From contig NC_083586.1 of NCBI RefSeq assembly GCF_027579695.1, forward strand, positions 4,901,001 through 4,965,000: a stretch of DNA of 64,000 bases, given 5' to 3'. The notes below the pieces were generated by a model. It was given only the letters and a program-made list of their open reading frames with translations. It searched no databases and had not been told where the DNA came from. Both the position numbers and the translations under genes were made by a program. The first letter of the stretch is position 1, and each line of letters begins with the position of its first letter. The DNA comes from Neoarius graeffei. Its lineage: Eukaryota > Chordata > Actinopteri > Siluriformes > Ariidae. Shown piece by piece: positions 52,889 to 63,975 of the stretch.

Positions 52889-55800
52889 TCATGGTCGGCA
52901 TCTTCTTTGGTGGCTGAACAAGCCAATTCTAGAGTGGCAGTCTCTGCCACATCCTGCACAACTGAATGTGGTGGTGTTGGAAGAAGGTGCCTTCTGTCGC
53001 CGCTGGTCTCTGAGTTGGGATCTGGTAGCTTCAGCTTCCTTCACCCCTGCTTTGACAATTTGTCTCCATGCTGACCGGTCAATCGCTGTTTCATCCCATG
53101 AGTTTACGTCGATGTTAGCTGACTTAAGATCTCTCTTGCACACATCTCTGTACCTCAGGTGCGTGTGACCAGTTGGACGTGAACCACATTCAAGCTGGCT
53201 ATATAGGAGATCTTTCAGAACACGTCCTTTCCCCATATGGCGAACATGTCCAAGCCATCTCAGGCAGCATTCACTGATCATTGCAAATAAGGTCCTGAAA
53301 CTGGACCTCTTGAGAACATTAGTTTTTGTTACCTTGTCCTGCCATTTAATTCCTAGGATCCTGCGAAGACACCGCATGTGAAAGGCATTGAGCTTTGCCT
53401 CTTGTTTGGCATATGTCATCTATGTTTCACTGCCATAGAGGAGAGTACTTAGCACACAGGCCTGGTACACCTTTAGTTTGGTATTTATTGTCAGGTTTTT
53501 GTTTCCCCAAACTCTTTTGTTGAGTTTGCTCATAACGGAGGCTGCTTTGCCAATTCTTGTGTTTATTTCAGCATCCAGAGACAAGTTGTTTGTGACAGTG
53601 GATCCCAGGTATGTGAATCGATCAGTCACAGCAAGCAAAGAGCCGTTGATCGATATTACCGGAGGGCTTGGAGTATCTTGGGCCATCACCTCAGTCTTCT
53701 TTATGCTGATTGTTAAGGCAAACTCTTTACAGGCATTTGAGAACCTGTCCATCAGGCATTGGAGTCCATCAGGTGTATGACTTGCAAAGGCTGCGTCATC
53801 GGCAAATAGTAGCTCCCTAAGGAGCACGCGTGTTACCTTTGTTTTGGCGCGTAAGCGGGCCAGGTTGTAAAGTTTGCCATCATGGCGGGTGTGGATGTAG
53901 ACCCCATTCTCAGAGGACTGGAAGGCATACATCAAGAGCAGTGAGAAAAAGATCCCGAACAGCGTTGGGGCAAGTACACAGCCCTGTTTAACTCCACTGA
54001 GAATCGGGAAAGGCTTGGAGGTACTACCCTCAAAGCTGGCAGTGCTTTTCATGTTGCTGTGGAAGGACTTGATTATGCTGAGCAGCTTTGGTGGGCAACC
54101 TATCTTCTCAAGTAGCCTGAACCGTCCGCTATGGCTTACGAGATCGAAAGTCTTTGTGAGGTCGACAAAAGCAAGGTAGAGTGGTTTCCGCTGCTCCCGA
54201 CACTTTTCCTGTAACTGTCTCACTGAGAATACCATGTCGATAGTGGAGCGCCCCGCTCTGAACCCACACTGTGCCTCAAGGTACACATGGTTGGCTAGCA
54301 CCTGTAGTCTGACAAGAACCACACGAGCGAAGACCTTCCCAACTATGTTGAGAAGCGAAATCCCATGATAGTTGTTGCAATCGGTTCTATCCCCTTTGTT
54401 TTTATACAAAGTCACAATATTGGCATCCTGCATGCTCTGTGGCACCTCACCTTTGTTCCAGCATTAGCAAAGAAGTTCATAAAGGTGTGGGAGAAGCGCT
54501 GGTTTTCCTTCCTTAACTACCTCTGGTGGGATTGCATCGTTCCCTGGTACTTTTCCACTAGAGAGGGCATCAATTGCCTTCTCTAACTCTGCCATAGTAG
54601 GCTGTGTATCTAGTTCTTTGAGGAGTGTCATTGATGGAATGCTGTTTATGGCCTCCTCGGATATGTGTTCCCCGTGGAGTACAGCTCCGAGTAATGTTCA
54701 ACCCACCGATCCATCTGTCCCTGTCGGTCAGTGATGGTGTCACCAGTTTTTGCTTTTAAGGGGGCTGTTTTCTTTATGGTCTTAAGGCCGTCGTACATGG
54801 CCCTAACATTGCCAGTTAAGGATGCATGTTCTATGGAGGAACAAAGCTGTAGCCAATAGTCATTTGCGCATTTCCTTGCTAGTTTTTGATTACTAGCCTT
54901 AGCGTTCTTTAGCAAGAGTAAGTTCTGCAAAGTGGGGTCCCTCTTCCATTTAACTAATGCTTCTTTATTGGCCCGGGTTGCTGGCTCCATAACCATAAGG
55001 TTGGCTTTGTACCAGTCAACATTTCTCTTTTCCTTCCACCCAAATGTGGCAATAGCAGACTTGTATATAGCAGCGCTGAGGTGCTGCCATCGTGTTTCTG
55101 CTGACACAACATCCCTGGCCAGTCTCAGGCCATTGATAAGGGAATGGAATTTGTTTTTGCTGTCAATATCTTTATTACGGGCAGTGTTTATCCTTGGGAG
55201 ACTCCTAGGCCTCACATGGTGCAGCAGTTTTCTTCCTTGTAGTGCTATTTTGCTGATAACAAGGGAATGATCGGAGTCACAGTCAGCACTGCGATAGCTC
55301 TGTGTGCTGTGCACCGTTTGGAGGGTTTTCCTTCTGGTAATGACGAGGTCAAGCTGGTGCCATCAATGTGATCTGGGGTGCATCCAGGAGACTTTGTGCT
55401 TTTCCTTGTTTGGGGAAATAAGTATTTGTTATACATAAGTTCCTGGCGCAACATAGTTCCAAAAGTCTCTGTCCGTTTTCATTTATTTTGCCCACTCCAA
55501 AGTGGCCGATGCATGCCAGCCAGACATCGTGCTCAGCGCCAATTCTGGCATTGAAATCACCAAGCAGGTAGATGTCCTCTGTTGGAGACATTTGACTAAT
55601 AAGCTCATCAAGCTCATTGTAGAACTTGTCCTTTGTCTCAGTAGGGGACTTAAGCGTGGGTGCATAGACAGACACAACGTGTGCTGGACCGTTTGTGGAG
55701 TTTAGACGAAGGCAGAGTAGCCATTCAGTACCGCCAGAAGGTGCTTCTATCATGGTTAGGAGAAATGTTCTTACTGCGAACACAACTCCGTGTTCACGTC

Positions 55801-56101
55801 TGTCATCCTGGTGTTTCCCCTTCCAGAAGAAGGCGTATTGGCTTTCTTGTAATGAGCCATCATTTGCAAGTCTAGTTTCTTGGAGTGCAGCAATGTTTAG
55901 TCTGGCAAGTTCAGCATCAATGACAGCTGTTTTTTGGTTGTCATTGATAAGTTGTAAGTCATTTGACAATCCTGTTAACATTGTCCTAACATTCCAGCTT
56001 GCAATACAAAGTGCTGGAGACTTCCTTTGCTTTGTGCAAGCAGGTGTGCTGAGTATCAGCCTACTTGTCAAGCGCGAGCACCATAAGCCCCTTACACCCA
56101 A
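52889..56101 (-). pseudogene. LINE endonuclease-RT-zinc finger protein, frameshifted
   Basis: Frames in order: 56101-55349 (endonuclease: IASWNVRTMLTGLSNDLQLI, IAALQETRLAND, VVSVYAPTLKSPTE, LLGDFNARIGAEHDVWLACI), 55314-54646 (DCDSDHSLVISKI with Asp-His, linker), 54445-53420 (RT: AQCGFRAGRSTIDMVFSVRQ, FVDLTKTFDLVSH, GVKQGCVLAPTLFGIFFSLL, LLFADDAAFAS with FADD) and 53419-52889 (ILGIKWQDKVTKTNVLKR, RWLGHVRHMGKGRVLKDLLY, zinc finger CAGCGRDCHSRIGLFSHQRR). A frameshift near 55360, shifts near 54480-54640, and TAG at 53420 (a Trp position) break it. The catalytic motifs survive. Confidence 0.9.
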
Positions 56102-56738
56102 AGGAGCAGCAGACCGTGACGGATCAGCACCCTAATGACTGGGGGCTGCCCAGCTTCAGGTGGGCGGTAGCTGATCAGTGGAGCGGGGTGGCTCCTCCCA
56201 CCATCGGAGTCAGCCCATGGCGTCCTTTATCTACACCAGTTGAAATAGGACTTATTACCCATAACTGCTGACTCCCATGTTGTGCCCTTGCTTGTAACCA
56301 CAAAGATGGAGTGACCTCTCCATGACGCAAAATGCCTGGGCAGGGTTATGGAGATCCTGAGTTGCCCAAGTGTCAGGACCCCCCTCTCGGCCTTGCTGAT
56401 GTGGTCCAGAGGAAAGCAGTGCAGTACATCTGCCACAAACTTGGCTGCAGGAGCTGCCAGAAGAGTTGACTGGTAGCCAGGTCAAACCGCCTAACGGTGC
56501 TCTGCTCCGAATTTTCTGTCAGGGTTTACTTCCTGAGCCTTCCACTATCCCTAGCACTCACAAGGCAGTGAGACTATTTACCCATAGTTGGGGCCCTTGA
56601 CAGGTGCTGTCACTCCAGGCCAGAGCGAGCCTGGGAGTAGTGACATCTAAGGGGTCACTCCACTCTCCCCACAACCGGACCATGGCCCTATCACCGGTTG
56701 CAGTTTAATGTTATACCCAGGACAAATATATATATATA

Positions 56739-57255
56739 CAGTGGCGCTTGAAAGTTTGTGAACCCTTTAGAATTTTAAATATTTCTGCATAAATATGATC
56801 TAAAACATCATCAGATTTTCACACAAGTCGTAAAAGTAGATAAAGAGAACCCAGGTAAACAAATGAGATAAAAATATTATACTTGGTCATTTATTTATTG
56901 AGAAAAATGATCCAATATTACATATCTGTGAGTGGCAAAAGTATGTGAACCTCTAGGATTAGCAGTTAATTTGAAGGTGAAATTCGAGTCAGGTGTTTTC
57001 AATCAATGGGATGACAATCAGGTGTGAGTGGGCATCCTTGTTTTATTTAAAGAACAGAGATCTATCAAAGTCTGATCTTCACAACACATGTTTGGGGAAG
57101 TGTATCATGGCACGAACAAAAGAGATTTCCCATTTGTTTAACTGGGTTCTCTGTATCTACTTTTAGGCCTTGTGTGAAAATCTGATGATGTTTTAGGTCA
57201 TATTTATGCAGAAATATATAAAATTCTAAAGGGTTCACAAACTTTCAAGCACCAC

Positions 57256-57257
<2 letters not shown>
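56739..57257. mobile_element. Tc1 deletion derivative (MITE), transposase removed
   Basis: Ends CAGTGGCGCTTGAAAGTTTG and its complement at 57257 are the terminal repeats of the same Tc1 family as 26600-27782. The left side runs through the start of the transposase (ATGGCACGAACAAAAGAGAT at about 57106) and then jumps to the right IR at about 57130 (CCATTTGTTTAACTGGG). About 1.1 kb of coding sequence is missing. TA precedes the left end. It could only move if transposase came from another copy. Confidence 0.9.

Positions 57258-57316
<59 letters not shown>
57258..57316. repeat. (AT)n microsatellite
   Basis: About 54 bp of AT repeats between the Tc1 MITE and unit A copy 3. Confidence 0.95.
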
Positions 57317-57317
57317 G

Positions 57318-58571
57318 AGAGAGAGTTTATTCCAAAGATACCATTTATTGAAATAGCTGACATGAATTAGCGAACTAATACTGATCGGATATAGCAACGA
57401 TAGCAGCCAAGGAATAGTTCAATATAACTGGTGATACAATATGTGCAAATAAGAATCAGTAGTGTATATGATGATAACTAAGGCACTAATGGTGATCAGA
57501 AGTAATAAGCTATATCCAAGTTTGCAGTGTAGGGGTGAGTGGATGTTAAAAATGTGATAGGGAAACCACGTGTTTGTGGGTGGGTGGGTGTGGGTATGAG
57601 AGTGTGTGTGTGTGTGTGTGTGAGTGTGTGTGTGTGTGTGTGGGTGTGGGTGGAATGTGAATGGAATGCAGCCTTGCCCAAAAGGTGGATGGTCAGCACA
57701 GAAAGGGTGTGCGAAATTGAACAAAGGAATCTGTAGTTCAAACTAGTCTTGGCTCGACCTTTAACCCAAATTCTACTCAAATCCCAATGTTGAGGAGTGA
57801 AGTATGATGGAGGAAGTTAAAAAGAGAGAGAATACATGCACAAAATAACTAAATACAAATCGTAAATAAAGTAAATCAAACAACATGTGGTCTAAGACCG
57901 ACTTTCATGTGAATCAAAATGTGTACATTTAAATCATAAATGAATTCAAATAAAGAACACTATTAACTAACTGCAAGTACAAACTAACACATTATGCCCA
58001 GATGCTAGCCTCACTTGGGTGATCGCTCTTGTTAGCGATTGAAGTGTGCCTTCTCCGAAGATAGCGTGGGATGCAGATCCAGGATGAAGACGGTTTTGTT
58101 CCTTACAGCTCGTCAGCTGAAGATCCTCGGTGTCCCGTTGGCTGTCCGATAATCTAGAAGGAATCTTGTTTATAATTTGTCGACGTTGAAAAAGGGAAAA
58201 GGAATCCGGTTGCCTTTTCTCTTTGAAACAATTCGTGGGCTACAGTAATCCACTGCCAGAGACACAGAAGTTCGGTGACGCCACTGGTTTAAAGCAGTCG
58301 TGACGTCACTGTATTTGGTATCTGGTATCATCTCTGTCCAATACCGTTACAGGGATTCCAAAGAATGGCCAGAGATAGAACATGACGTCGAGTACAGAGA
58401 TTGGTGTGTTCAAACTTTACTGTGAAAAGTTACTATGGTTATGGGCATGGTAGCCACCCCTACATCAGATGTTGGAAGAACAGCTGGATGCACTGGCACC
58501 CATTTGGCCTGGTGTAATGAAACCTGGACCCTTACCCTTTCCCTCTGTACAGGTTTGAGCCCATGGTGTTA
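57318..58571 (+). repeat. Unit A copy 3, internally deleted
   Basis: Matches copies 1 and 2 from the GAGAGAGTTTATTCC end through to ...TTTGAGCCCATGGTGTTA. About 135 bp is deleted at 58245 relative to copy 2, and the tRNA-Glu portion is absent. A (GT)n tract is at 57598-57650. The short frame shared by the other copies (see 40493-42245) is broken here. Confidence 0.75.
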
Positions 58572-58576
58572 GGTAG

Positions 58577-58787
58577 GTATTCTTTGTGGGCTAACACTGT
58601 GCAGGGGTGTGTAGAACCCTTTCTGATGTTTTTTGTAGGTTCTCTGTCCACTTGCACCACTTTTTCTAAGGCCTTGGCCTTGACAGCCCTGGCGTCGAGA
58701 GCCCTAGCCTTGACAGCACATGCACCGGGGAGAAAAAAAAAATTCTTAAAGAAAAATCTGAAATTTAAGACTCTAGAGGGGTGTGTT
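58577..58787 (+). repeat. Unit C, copy next to Gypsy remnant
   Basis: A segment of about 210 bp nearly identical to 63228-63437, from TTCTTTGTGGGCTAACACTG to ACTCTAGAGGGGTGTG. Contains tandem-like phrases (AAGGCCTTGGCCTTGACAGC, CTAGCCTTGACAGCACATGC). Not recognised as a known family. Confidence 0.75.
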
Positions 58788-58889
58788 GAACCCAAGCCCG
58801 ATGACCCCTGATGTTTTTATGGTGCTTTTATACATGAAAAGCACATATGCAAGTGTAAAATCTCATGGGCTTGGTGAGTCAGCATACAC

Positions 58890-59466
58890 CAGCACACTGA
58901 CTGATCTAACTAAAAAGGGGGCACCAGATCCGGTCCAGTGGATGGAGCAATGCCAGCAGGCTTTCTCTAAGGTAAAGGCTGCATTGTGCAGAGGGCCACT
59001 GTTTCACTCCCTTGACTTTTCTCTCCCCTTTGTTTTGCAGACGGATGCATTGGACAGAGTGCTGGGGGCTGTTCTGTCCCAGGAGGTGGAGGGGGAGGAC
59101 TGTCCAGTGCTGTACATCAGCCAGAAGCTGTCGGTGCGCGAGGGCAGGTACAGTGCGAGAGCAGGTACAGCACCATAGAAGAGGAATGCCTCGCCATCAA
59201 GTGGGTGGTCCTCACCCCCCGCTACTACCTGCTGGGGTGCCCTTTCACCCTCTGGCCAGACCATGTGCCCCTGCAGTGGCTCCAACGCATGAAGGATGCC
59301 AACGAGTGAATCACCCGTTGGTATCTGGCACTTCAGCCATTTAAGTTCGAGGTGGTCCACAGGCCAGGGGCACAGATGGTCGTGGCAGATTTCCTCAACC
59401 ATCAAGGGGGTGGGGAGTCAGCTGCAGGACGGACGGCTCCCCGGCCTGAGTCGGGCGGTGGGGGTA
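58890..59466 (+). pseudogene. Ty3/Gypsy pol remnant: RNase H
   Basis: Encodes the end of RT and RNase H: LTKKGAPDPVQWMEQCQQAF, VLQTDALDRVLGAVLSQEVE (catalytic Asp region), YISQKLSVREGRYS, then after a frameshift EEECLAIKWVVLTPRYYLLG and, after a stop at about 59307, WYLALQPFKFEVVHRPGAQM with VVADFLNHQGGG. The frameshift near 59160 comes from a small local duplication of a CAGGTACAG-containing segment. No integrase is found between RNase H and the LTR that begins 60-odd bp later. This is the gene order expected if integrase precedes RT (Gmr1-like) or a result of deletion. Confidence 0.85.
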
Positions 59467-59650
59467 TGTGGCAGCGGGGGCGTCATCAAGTGTCAGTCTG
59501 TGAATGGAGGGCGGAGTCAGGGAAGGTAAGTGGCACAATCACTGCACCTGACGGGAATTAACCTGTGCTTGTGTGTCTTCCCCAGTGACCATGCCCTATA
59601 AGAGGAGAGAGGGAGAGCGGAGGAAGGGGGCTCTCCCCCAACCTGAACAC

Positions 59651-59722
<72 letters not shown>

Positions 59723-59838
59723 ACGTGCGTGTGTGGGAGAATAAATGTAAAGCTTAAAAGCTAAAATAAAAGGGTTTTTGCGAGCTCAGTTCTGGCCTGC
59801 CGTGCTTCTGTGCTCCACCCACCTTAACTATTTCTACA
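59467..59838 (+). mobile_element. Gypsy 3' LTR with (GT)n expansion
   Basis: Begins TGTGGCAGCGGGGGCGTC after a purine-rich GCGGTGGGGGTA and ends near CTACA at 59838. TATAAGAGG is at about 59598 and AATAAATG at about 59741. A (GT)n microsatellite occupies 59653-59721. No 5' LTR of this element is in the window. Confidence 0.72.
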
Positions 59839-60353
59839 TGCATGTATAACGGCAGTTTTTGTTTGCATGTTTTGGTTGATGGCTCTTTCTCCTAACTTTC
59901 TCCTAACATTTGTAAAGTGGGAACCTTGGGAGAGCTTTTGGAGAATGTTCCCTTTTGGTTGTATTAAAGTTCCCCTTACTACTGCAATACAAGAAAACTT
60001 TGGAAAACCTGATGACAATGTTCCAGTTGGGTTCTTTGAGCGTTAGCTACAGACATACAGTCAAGAGTGAATGAGTAAATAAAAGTCAAATTTGAGGGTT
60101 AGATGAGGACATACAGTCAGTAGTAAAGTGTTATGCAACTTAGCAAGAGTTAACTGCCTTGGTGAATGAATATCACTAAATTCACATTTGTTTGCTCCTT
60201 GTAGTATCAGCACAATAAGCTGGCATCAAAAGGAGCAACCTGCCAGAAAAACTGCAATAACACTGGGCGAGATGTCAAGGTCAGTCAAACTTGTAAAAAC
60301 AACAGAATCCTATCCCAAAGAATAATTTTTGAACATGTAACTTAGCCCTATTT
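59839..60353. other. No gene recognised
   Basis: Short frames only. A local imperfect repeat (ACATACAGTCAAGAGTGAAT and ACATACAGTCAGTAGTAAAG) is at 60050-60130. Confidence 0.45.
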
Positions 60354-60630
60354 TTGCAGATGCCCCAAAGGTACTGTGCCCAGCCAAAAGTACTGCACTC
60401 AGCCGTGAGAAGCACCAGAGGGACATCCACCGGAGGGCCTCGGAGGAACTGTGCCCGGCCACAAGAAGCTTGTAAGGTACCGGACACAGACGTGATGACA
60501 GGTTCACAAAGGTACCACCCCAAGCCACTCGAGGACTGCAGAGGTACTTTGCCCAGACAGTACATAGAGCCTCAAAGGTATTACACCCAGCCACGGGTGG
60601 TCCTCAGAGGTCCTGTGGCCATTCCCGTTT
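60354..60630 (+). repeat. Degenerate minisatellite (AAAGGTACTGTGCCCAGCCA type)
   Basis: Seven or so diverged units: CAAAGGTACTGTGCCCAGCC, AAAGTACTGCACTCAGCCG, GGAACTGTGCCCGGCCACA, AAAGGTACCACCCCAAGCCA, GAGGTACTTTGCCCAGACAG, AAAGGTATTACACCCAGCCA. The open frame over it reflects the repeat, not a gene. Confidence 0.75.
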
Positions 60631-60642
60631 GCCTCTGGGCAC

Positions 60643-60714
60643 TCCCTGGTGGTCTAGTGGCTAGGATTCAGTGCTCTTACCGCCGCAGCCTTGGTTAGAT
60701 TCCTGGTCAGGGAA
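60643..60714 (+). pseudogene. tRNA-Glu (CTC) relic
   Basis: 72 nt with acceptor TCCCTGG/TCAGGGA, D arm GGTCTAGTGGCTAGGATT, and anticodon CTC in GTGCTCTTACCGC. The B box reads GGTTAGATTCC, losing the invariant C needed for TFIIIC, so Pol III transcription is doubtful. Confidence 0.75.
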
Positions 60715-60812
60715 AAGTCTTGGCTTGGTGTGTGTGTGTTGTTTTTTTTTAACCCCCACCTCCCTGTCATTATTTCTAAAATAGAATCAGACTCTTTGTC
60801 GGAACAAACGCT

Positions 60813-60900
60813 TCCTTGGAGCCAGATTTGAACCAGCGAATTAAGGATGGCCATTGTAAGCAACTACAGTCTTCCACTCTTCCAACTGAGCTATTGAAGG
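60813..60900 (-). tRNA. tRNA-Tyr (GTA) with intron, probably decayed
   Basis: 88 nt on the minus strand: CCTTCAATAGCTCAGTTGG, anticodon GTA in GACTGTAG, a 15-nt intron (60849-60863, in the usual place after position 37), then ATCCTTAATTCGCTGGTTCA and TTGGAGCCA-type 3' strand. Changes from the vertebrate consensus are mostly C-to-T or G-to-A, weakening the acceptor stem. It lies 100 bp from the tRNA-Glu, facing it. Confidence 0.78.
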
Positions 60901-61639
60901 GTACCCTGCAGTGTTTTTTCTGGTGAGTGAGCCATCAAGCAACATCTCCAACAGCGCTTGCTTTTAATAAACTGCATATATATTGTTGTGTGCCAAAACT
61001 CGTTTTGCACAAGCTGGCTTAACCTACCAAATTATGTGCACCCGTAATATGCAATGCATTGAAATAATTTAGAAAATCTATTATAAATAGTTATTTCTCT
61101 TCAGTCTTTTAAGGCTGATGAAAAGCTCAGTTTCAAAAGAATAGAAACGAATGGATCTTTTTTTTGTTTCGGGCATTTTGGCAAATGTGAAAGCAAACTC
61201 CAGAGAAGTTGTGTTGACGATGACTGTGATACTCTGTACACAAAACTCCAGTCGAACTCCAGGTTCTCTTAAAACAGTATTCATTTTTAGTATTCCGGAC
61301 CTTGAGGCTTTATTTCCTATTCTGATTTAATCAAATGGATTTATTCAAACGTTGTAGGCTTGTCCTCACCAATTTACCAGTGGCCTTCACAGAGATGAGA
61401 GCATGAAGAGAATTGCTCAGTCAGGGCAAAGTGCAAGGGCAGGAAAAGCTTGTTGGTACTTTCATGACATCGTGTGGCCGTACAGTGTAATTGCTTCTAG
61501 ATATTCTCAAAAAAAGATCTGAAAATTGAACTCTGCTCATGCTGGGAATGAAGTTACTTCAAGTTGAAATGCTGACTCATGTTTTTGTTTTGTTTTTCTT
61601 TTTGCGGCTGAGGAACCACGTGACCGCGTATCACTATCA
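60901..61639. other. No gene recognised
   Basis: Intergenic sequence without convincing frames or repeats. Confidence 0.45.
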
Positions 61640-62275
61640 TCACCACTGTTGTATCCACAGTCAGATCTACAATTATTGTCCTAGCTTAGTAAAGAAGGTT
61701 TGTGTGATTGTAAAACTGAGCAGTGGGACTTTGCCATTTTTCTGAACTGAGGGACTTTGCCATTTTTCTGAACTGTGGGATTTTGTCATTTTTCTGCCTG
61801 ATGCCCATGGTAAAACAGCAGTGGGACTTTGTCATTTTTTTTGGCCTGATGCCCATGGAAAAACTGAGCAGTGGGACATTGCCATTTTTCTGAACTGTGG
61901 GACTTTGTCATGTTTCTGTCTGATGCCCATGGTAAAAAAAGTCAGGAGTTAATCATCAAAGAGAGAGAGAGAGGATTGAGAGAGAGAGGACTACCAGGAA
62001 ATACAGAAAAATAAAAAGACATTAGATTACAGGGAACTAACCATAAGTTTGCTGTTCTCTGCCAAGAGAGACAGTCACAGCTGTGGCCAAAACTTTGCTG
62101 AAAGCAACCCAACTCTGGACCCTTGGACCCAGTGAGTAGCACCTGTATACTGGCCAATATTCATATAACAAGTTTGGAGGCTTTGGGATAGATTTAACTT
62201 TTAATTCCATTTTTCAACATTTGTTATCTAATCAGGCCATGGAACTGCAACCCAACCCCCCACAGCTCTTTGTCC
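61640..62275 (+). repeat. Unit B copy 2
   Basis: Direct counterpart of 44240-45035 with a shorter minisatellite (61720-61935) of the same units (CTGAGCAGTGGGACTTTGCC, CTGATGCCCATGGTAAAA). The conserved part (61960-62275) then ends at CCCCACAGCTCTTT, where the two copies diverge. Confidence 0.75.
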
Positions 62276-62354
62276 TGCTTAATGGCCCTTCCTTTGTTTT
62301 GGGCTCTCTGGTACACCAGTCTGCCTGCAAAACCTCACTGGAGGCCAATATATC

Positions 62355-62561
62355 CCACGATTGCCATCTGGTGGTCAGAGCAGGTAATGCATGGCCACCT
62401 CATCTTCTTCCCTGGAATGGTCAGCAATGGTGCTGAACTTCCCGACTTAAGTGAACTTAGATTTATTGCCATCTGATGGTCACAGCAGGTAATGCAGGGC
62501 CACTTCAGCTTCTCCCTGGTATGGTCAGCAAGTATGCTGACCTTCCCGACTTGAGTGATCT
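62355..62561 (+). repeat. Tandem duplication, about 107-bp unit
   Basis: Two units beginning GCCATCTGGTGGTCAGAGCA (about 62364) and GCCATCTGATGGTCACAGCA (about 62468), each ending near CTTCCCGACTT(A/G)AGTGA. The second is followed by the V-SINE. A further partial unit (GTCAGCAAGTATGCTGAACT) occurs at 63017. Confidence 0.75.
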
Positions 62562-62933
62562 CATCTCATTATCTCTCGCTGCTTTATCCTGTTCTACAGG
62601 GTCGCAGGCAAGCTGGAGCCTATCCCAGCTGACTATGGGCGAAAGGCGGGGTACACCCTGGACAAGTCGCCAGGTCATCACAGGGATGACACATAGATAC
62701 AGACAACCATTCACATTCACATTCACACCTACAGTCAATTTAGAGTCACCAGTTAACCTAACCTGCATGTCTTTGGACTGTGGGGGAAATGGGAGCACCC
62801 GGAGAAAACCCACGCAGACACGGGGAGAACATGCAAACTCCGCACAGAAAGGCCCTCGCCAGCCACGGGGCTCAAACCCAGACCTTCTTGCTGTGAGGCG
62901 GCAGCGCTAACCACTACACCACCGTGCCGCCCT
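62562..62933 (-). mobile_element. V-SINE, full length, with 14-bp TSD
   Basis: Complete minus-strand copy flanked by GACTTGAGTGATCT at 62548-62561 and 62934-62947. It interrupts the tandem-repeat region. Confidence 0.95.
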
Positions 62934-62987
62934 GACTTGAGTGATCTTAGATTTATTAAATGACAATGTAAACTAAAAAATCTTATT

Positions 62988-63437
62988 CTTTTTGGGCTAA
63001 TACTGTACATACTTGGTCAGCAAGTATGCTGAACTTCCCGACTTATGTGAGCTGGGATTTATTTAATGACGATGTTTTTTGTGAGTTTTCTGTCAACATG
63101 AACCACTTTTTTTCTGGCCACTTTGAACAATTGGACACTTGGACTTCTCAGTATTGGTACTTGCATTGGTAGCATGTGCTGGGGAAAAATTTTTGATTTT
63201 CTGAAAAAAAATATTCATAAATCATATTCATATTCTTTGTGGGCTAACACTGTGCAGGGGTGTGTAGAACCCTTTCTGATGGTTTTTGTAGGTTCTCTGT
63301 CAACTTGCACCACTTTTTCTAAGGCCTTGACCTTGACAGCCCTGGCCTCGAGACCCCTAGCCTTGACAGCACATGCGCCAGGGAGAAAAAAAAATTTTCT
63401 TAAAAAAAAATCTGAAATTTAAGACTCTAGAGGGGTG
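62988..63437 (+). repeat. Unit C: diverged copy plus near-identical copy
   Basis: 63228-63437 matches 58577-58787 closely. The preceding 62988-63225 is an older copy (TTCTTTTTGGGCTAATACTG at the start; TTTTGTGAGTTTTCTGTCAA, GCATGTGCTGGGGAAAAA further on) partly recombined with the tandem unit upstream. The young copy ends exactly where 18S-like sequence begins. Confidence 0.65.
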
Positions 63438-63549
63438 TGCTACTACCGATCGGATGGTTTAGTGAGGTCCTCAGATCGGCCCTGCCGGGGCTCCTCACGG
63501 GCCTTGGCGGAGCACCAAGAAGTCGATCAACTCGAGGAATTAAAAGTCC

Positions 63550-63589
<40 letters not shown>
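63438..63589 (+). pseudogene. 18S rRNA 3' end, degenerate
   Basis: Matches the last 165 or so nt of vertebrate 18S rRNA: CTACTACCGATCGGATGGTT, TTAGTGAGGTCCTC, and AACAAGGTTTCCGTAGGTGA to GGATCATTA. Around 63532-63551 about 12 nt are missing, and the universal GTCGTAACAAGG reads GTCCTAACAAGG. Those changes at the decoding site make a working rRNA unlikely. The rest of 18S is absent upstream. Confidence 0.9.
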
Positions 63590-63593
<4 letters not shown>

Positions 63594-63975
63594 GTAGTGC
63601 GGCAGCATGCGCCTCCTCCTCCTCTGCTCTCGAGAGGGGACCCAAGGCACTGGGGAGTAACCCTCCGGGGACAAAGCCACCTGCCGAGGCGACCCCCTCG
63701 AAAGAAATTGGTGTCCTGAGAATGGGGTGACCCGTTAAAGGGGGAAAAAAAGAAGGTGCGAAAACCTGGCGGCCGCCGAGAGACGGCCGAAAGGGAGATG
63801 GTACCTGCTGCTTTCCACGCCGCCCTCCCCCCCCACAGGGGGGGTGCTGGGGCGGCCAGGGGCGAGGTTCAATGACCCCAAGTTCACCTGTGGGAGTTCC
63901 GGGACGCCCTCCCCGCGTAGTTTTACAAACAAACCTCCCCTGGTGCAGACCAGAAACCAAAAAACCAAAAGAGCT
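63590..63975 (+). other. ITS1-like spacer
   Basis: GC-rich sequence with C and G runs between the 18S end and the 5.8S start, as expected of fish ITS1. The frames on both strands are accidental. Confidence 0.75.

Larger units (their letters stand above)
52252..56700 (-). mobile_element. APE-type LINE, near full length, interrupted by solo LTR
   Basis: Minus-strand element from its 5' end at about 56700 (matching the start of the copy at 42680) to a 3' UTR continuing on both sides of the solo LTR to about 52252. Excluding the LTR it is about 3.85 kb. It is a different family from the LINE at 9300-12938, with a C-terminal zinc finger. Confidence 0.88.

Noticed and set aside
57496-57780. His-Thr repeat frame
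   Set aside because: It is the translation of a GT/CA microsatellite in unit A copy 3.
59573-59764. Cys-Val repeat frame
   Set aside because: It is the translation of a (GT)n microsatellite inside a Gypsy LTR.
60354-60698. 114-codon frame with recurring QRY.xQP phrases
   Set aside because: The repetition follows the DNA minisatellite, and the frame runs into a tRNA-Glu relic. No start context or homology.
24885-62933. Regularly recurring V-SINE copies as a CRISPR-like or satellite array
   Set aside because: The copies are kilobases apart, have their own target duplications and are retroposons. No CRISPR array is present and this is eukaryotic DNA.
63427-63960. 177-codon Pro/Gly/Arg-rich frame
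   Set aside because: It lies antisense over 18S/ITS1 spacer; GC-rich sequence lacks stops by composition.
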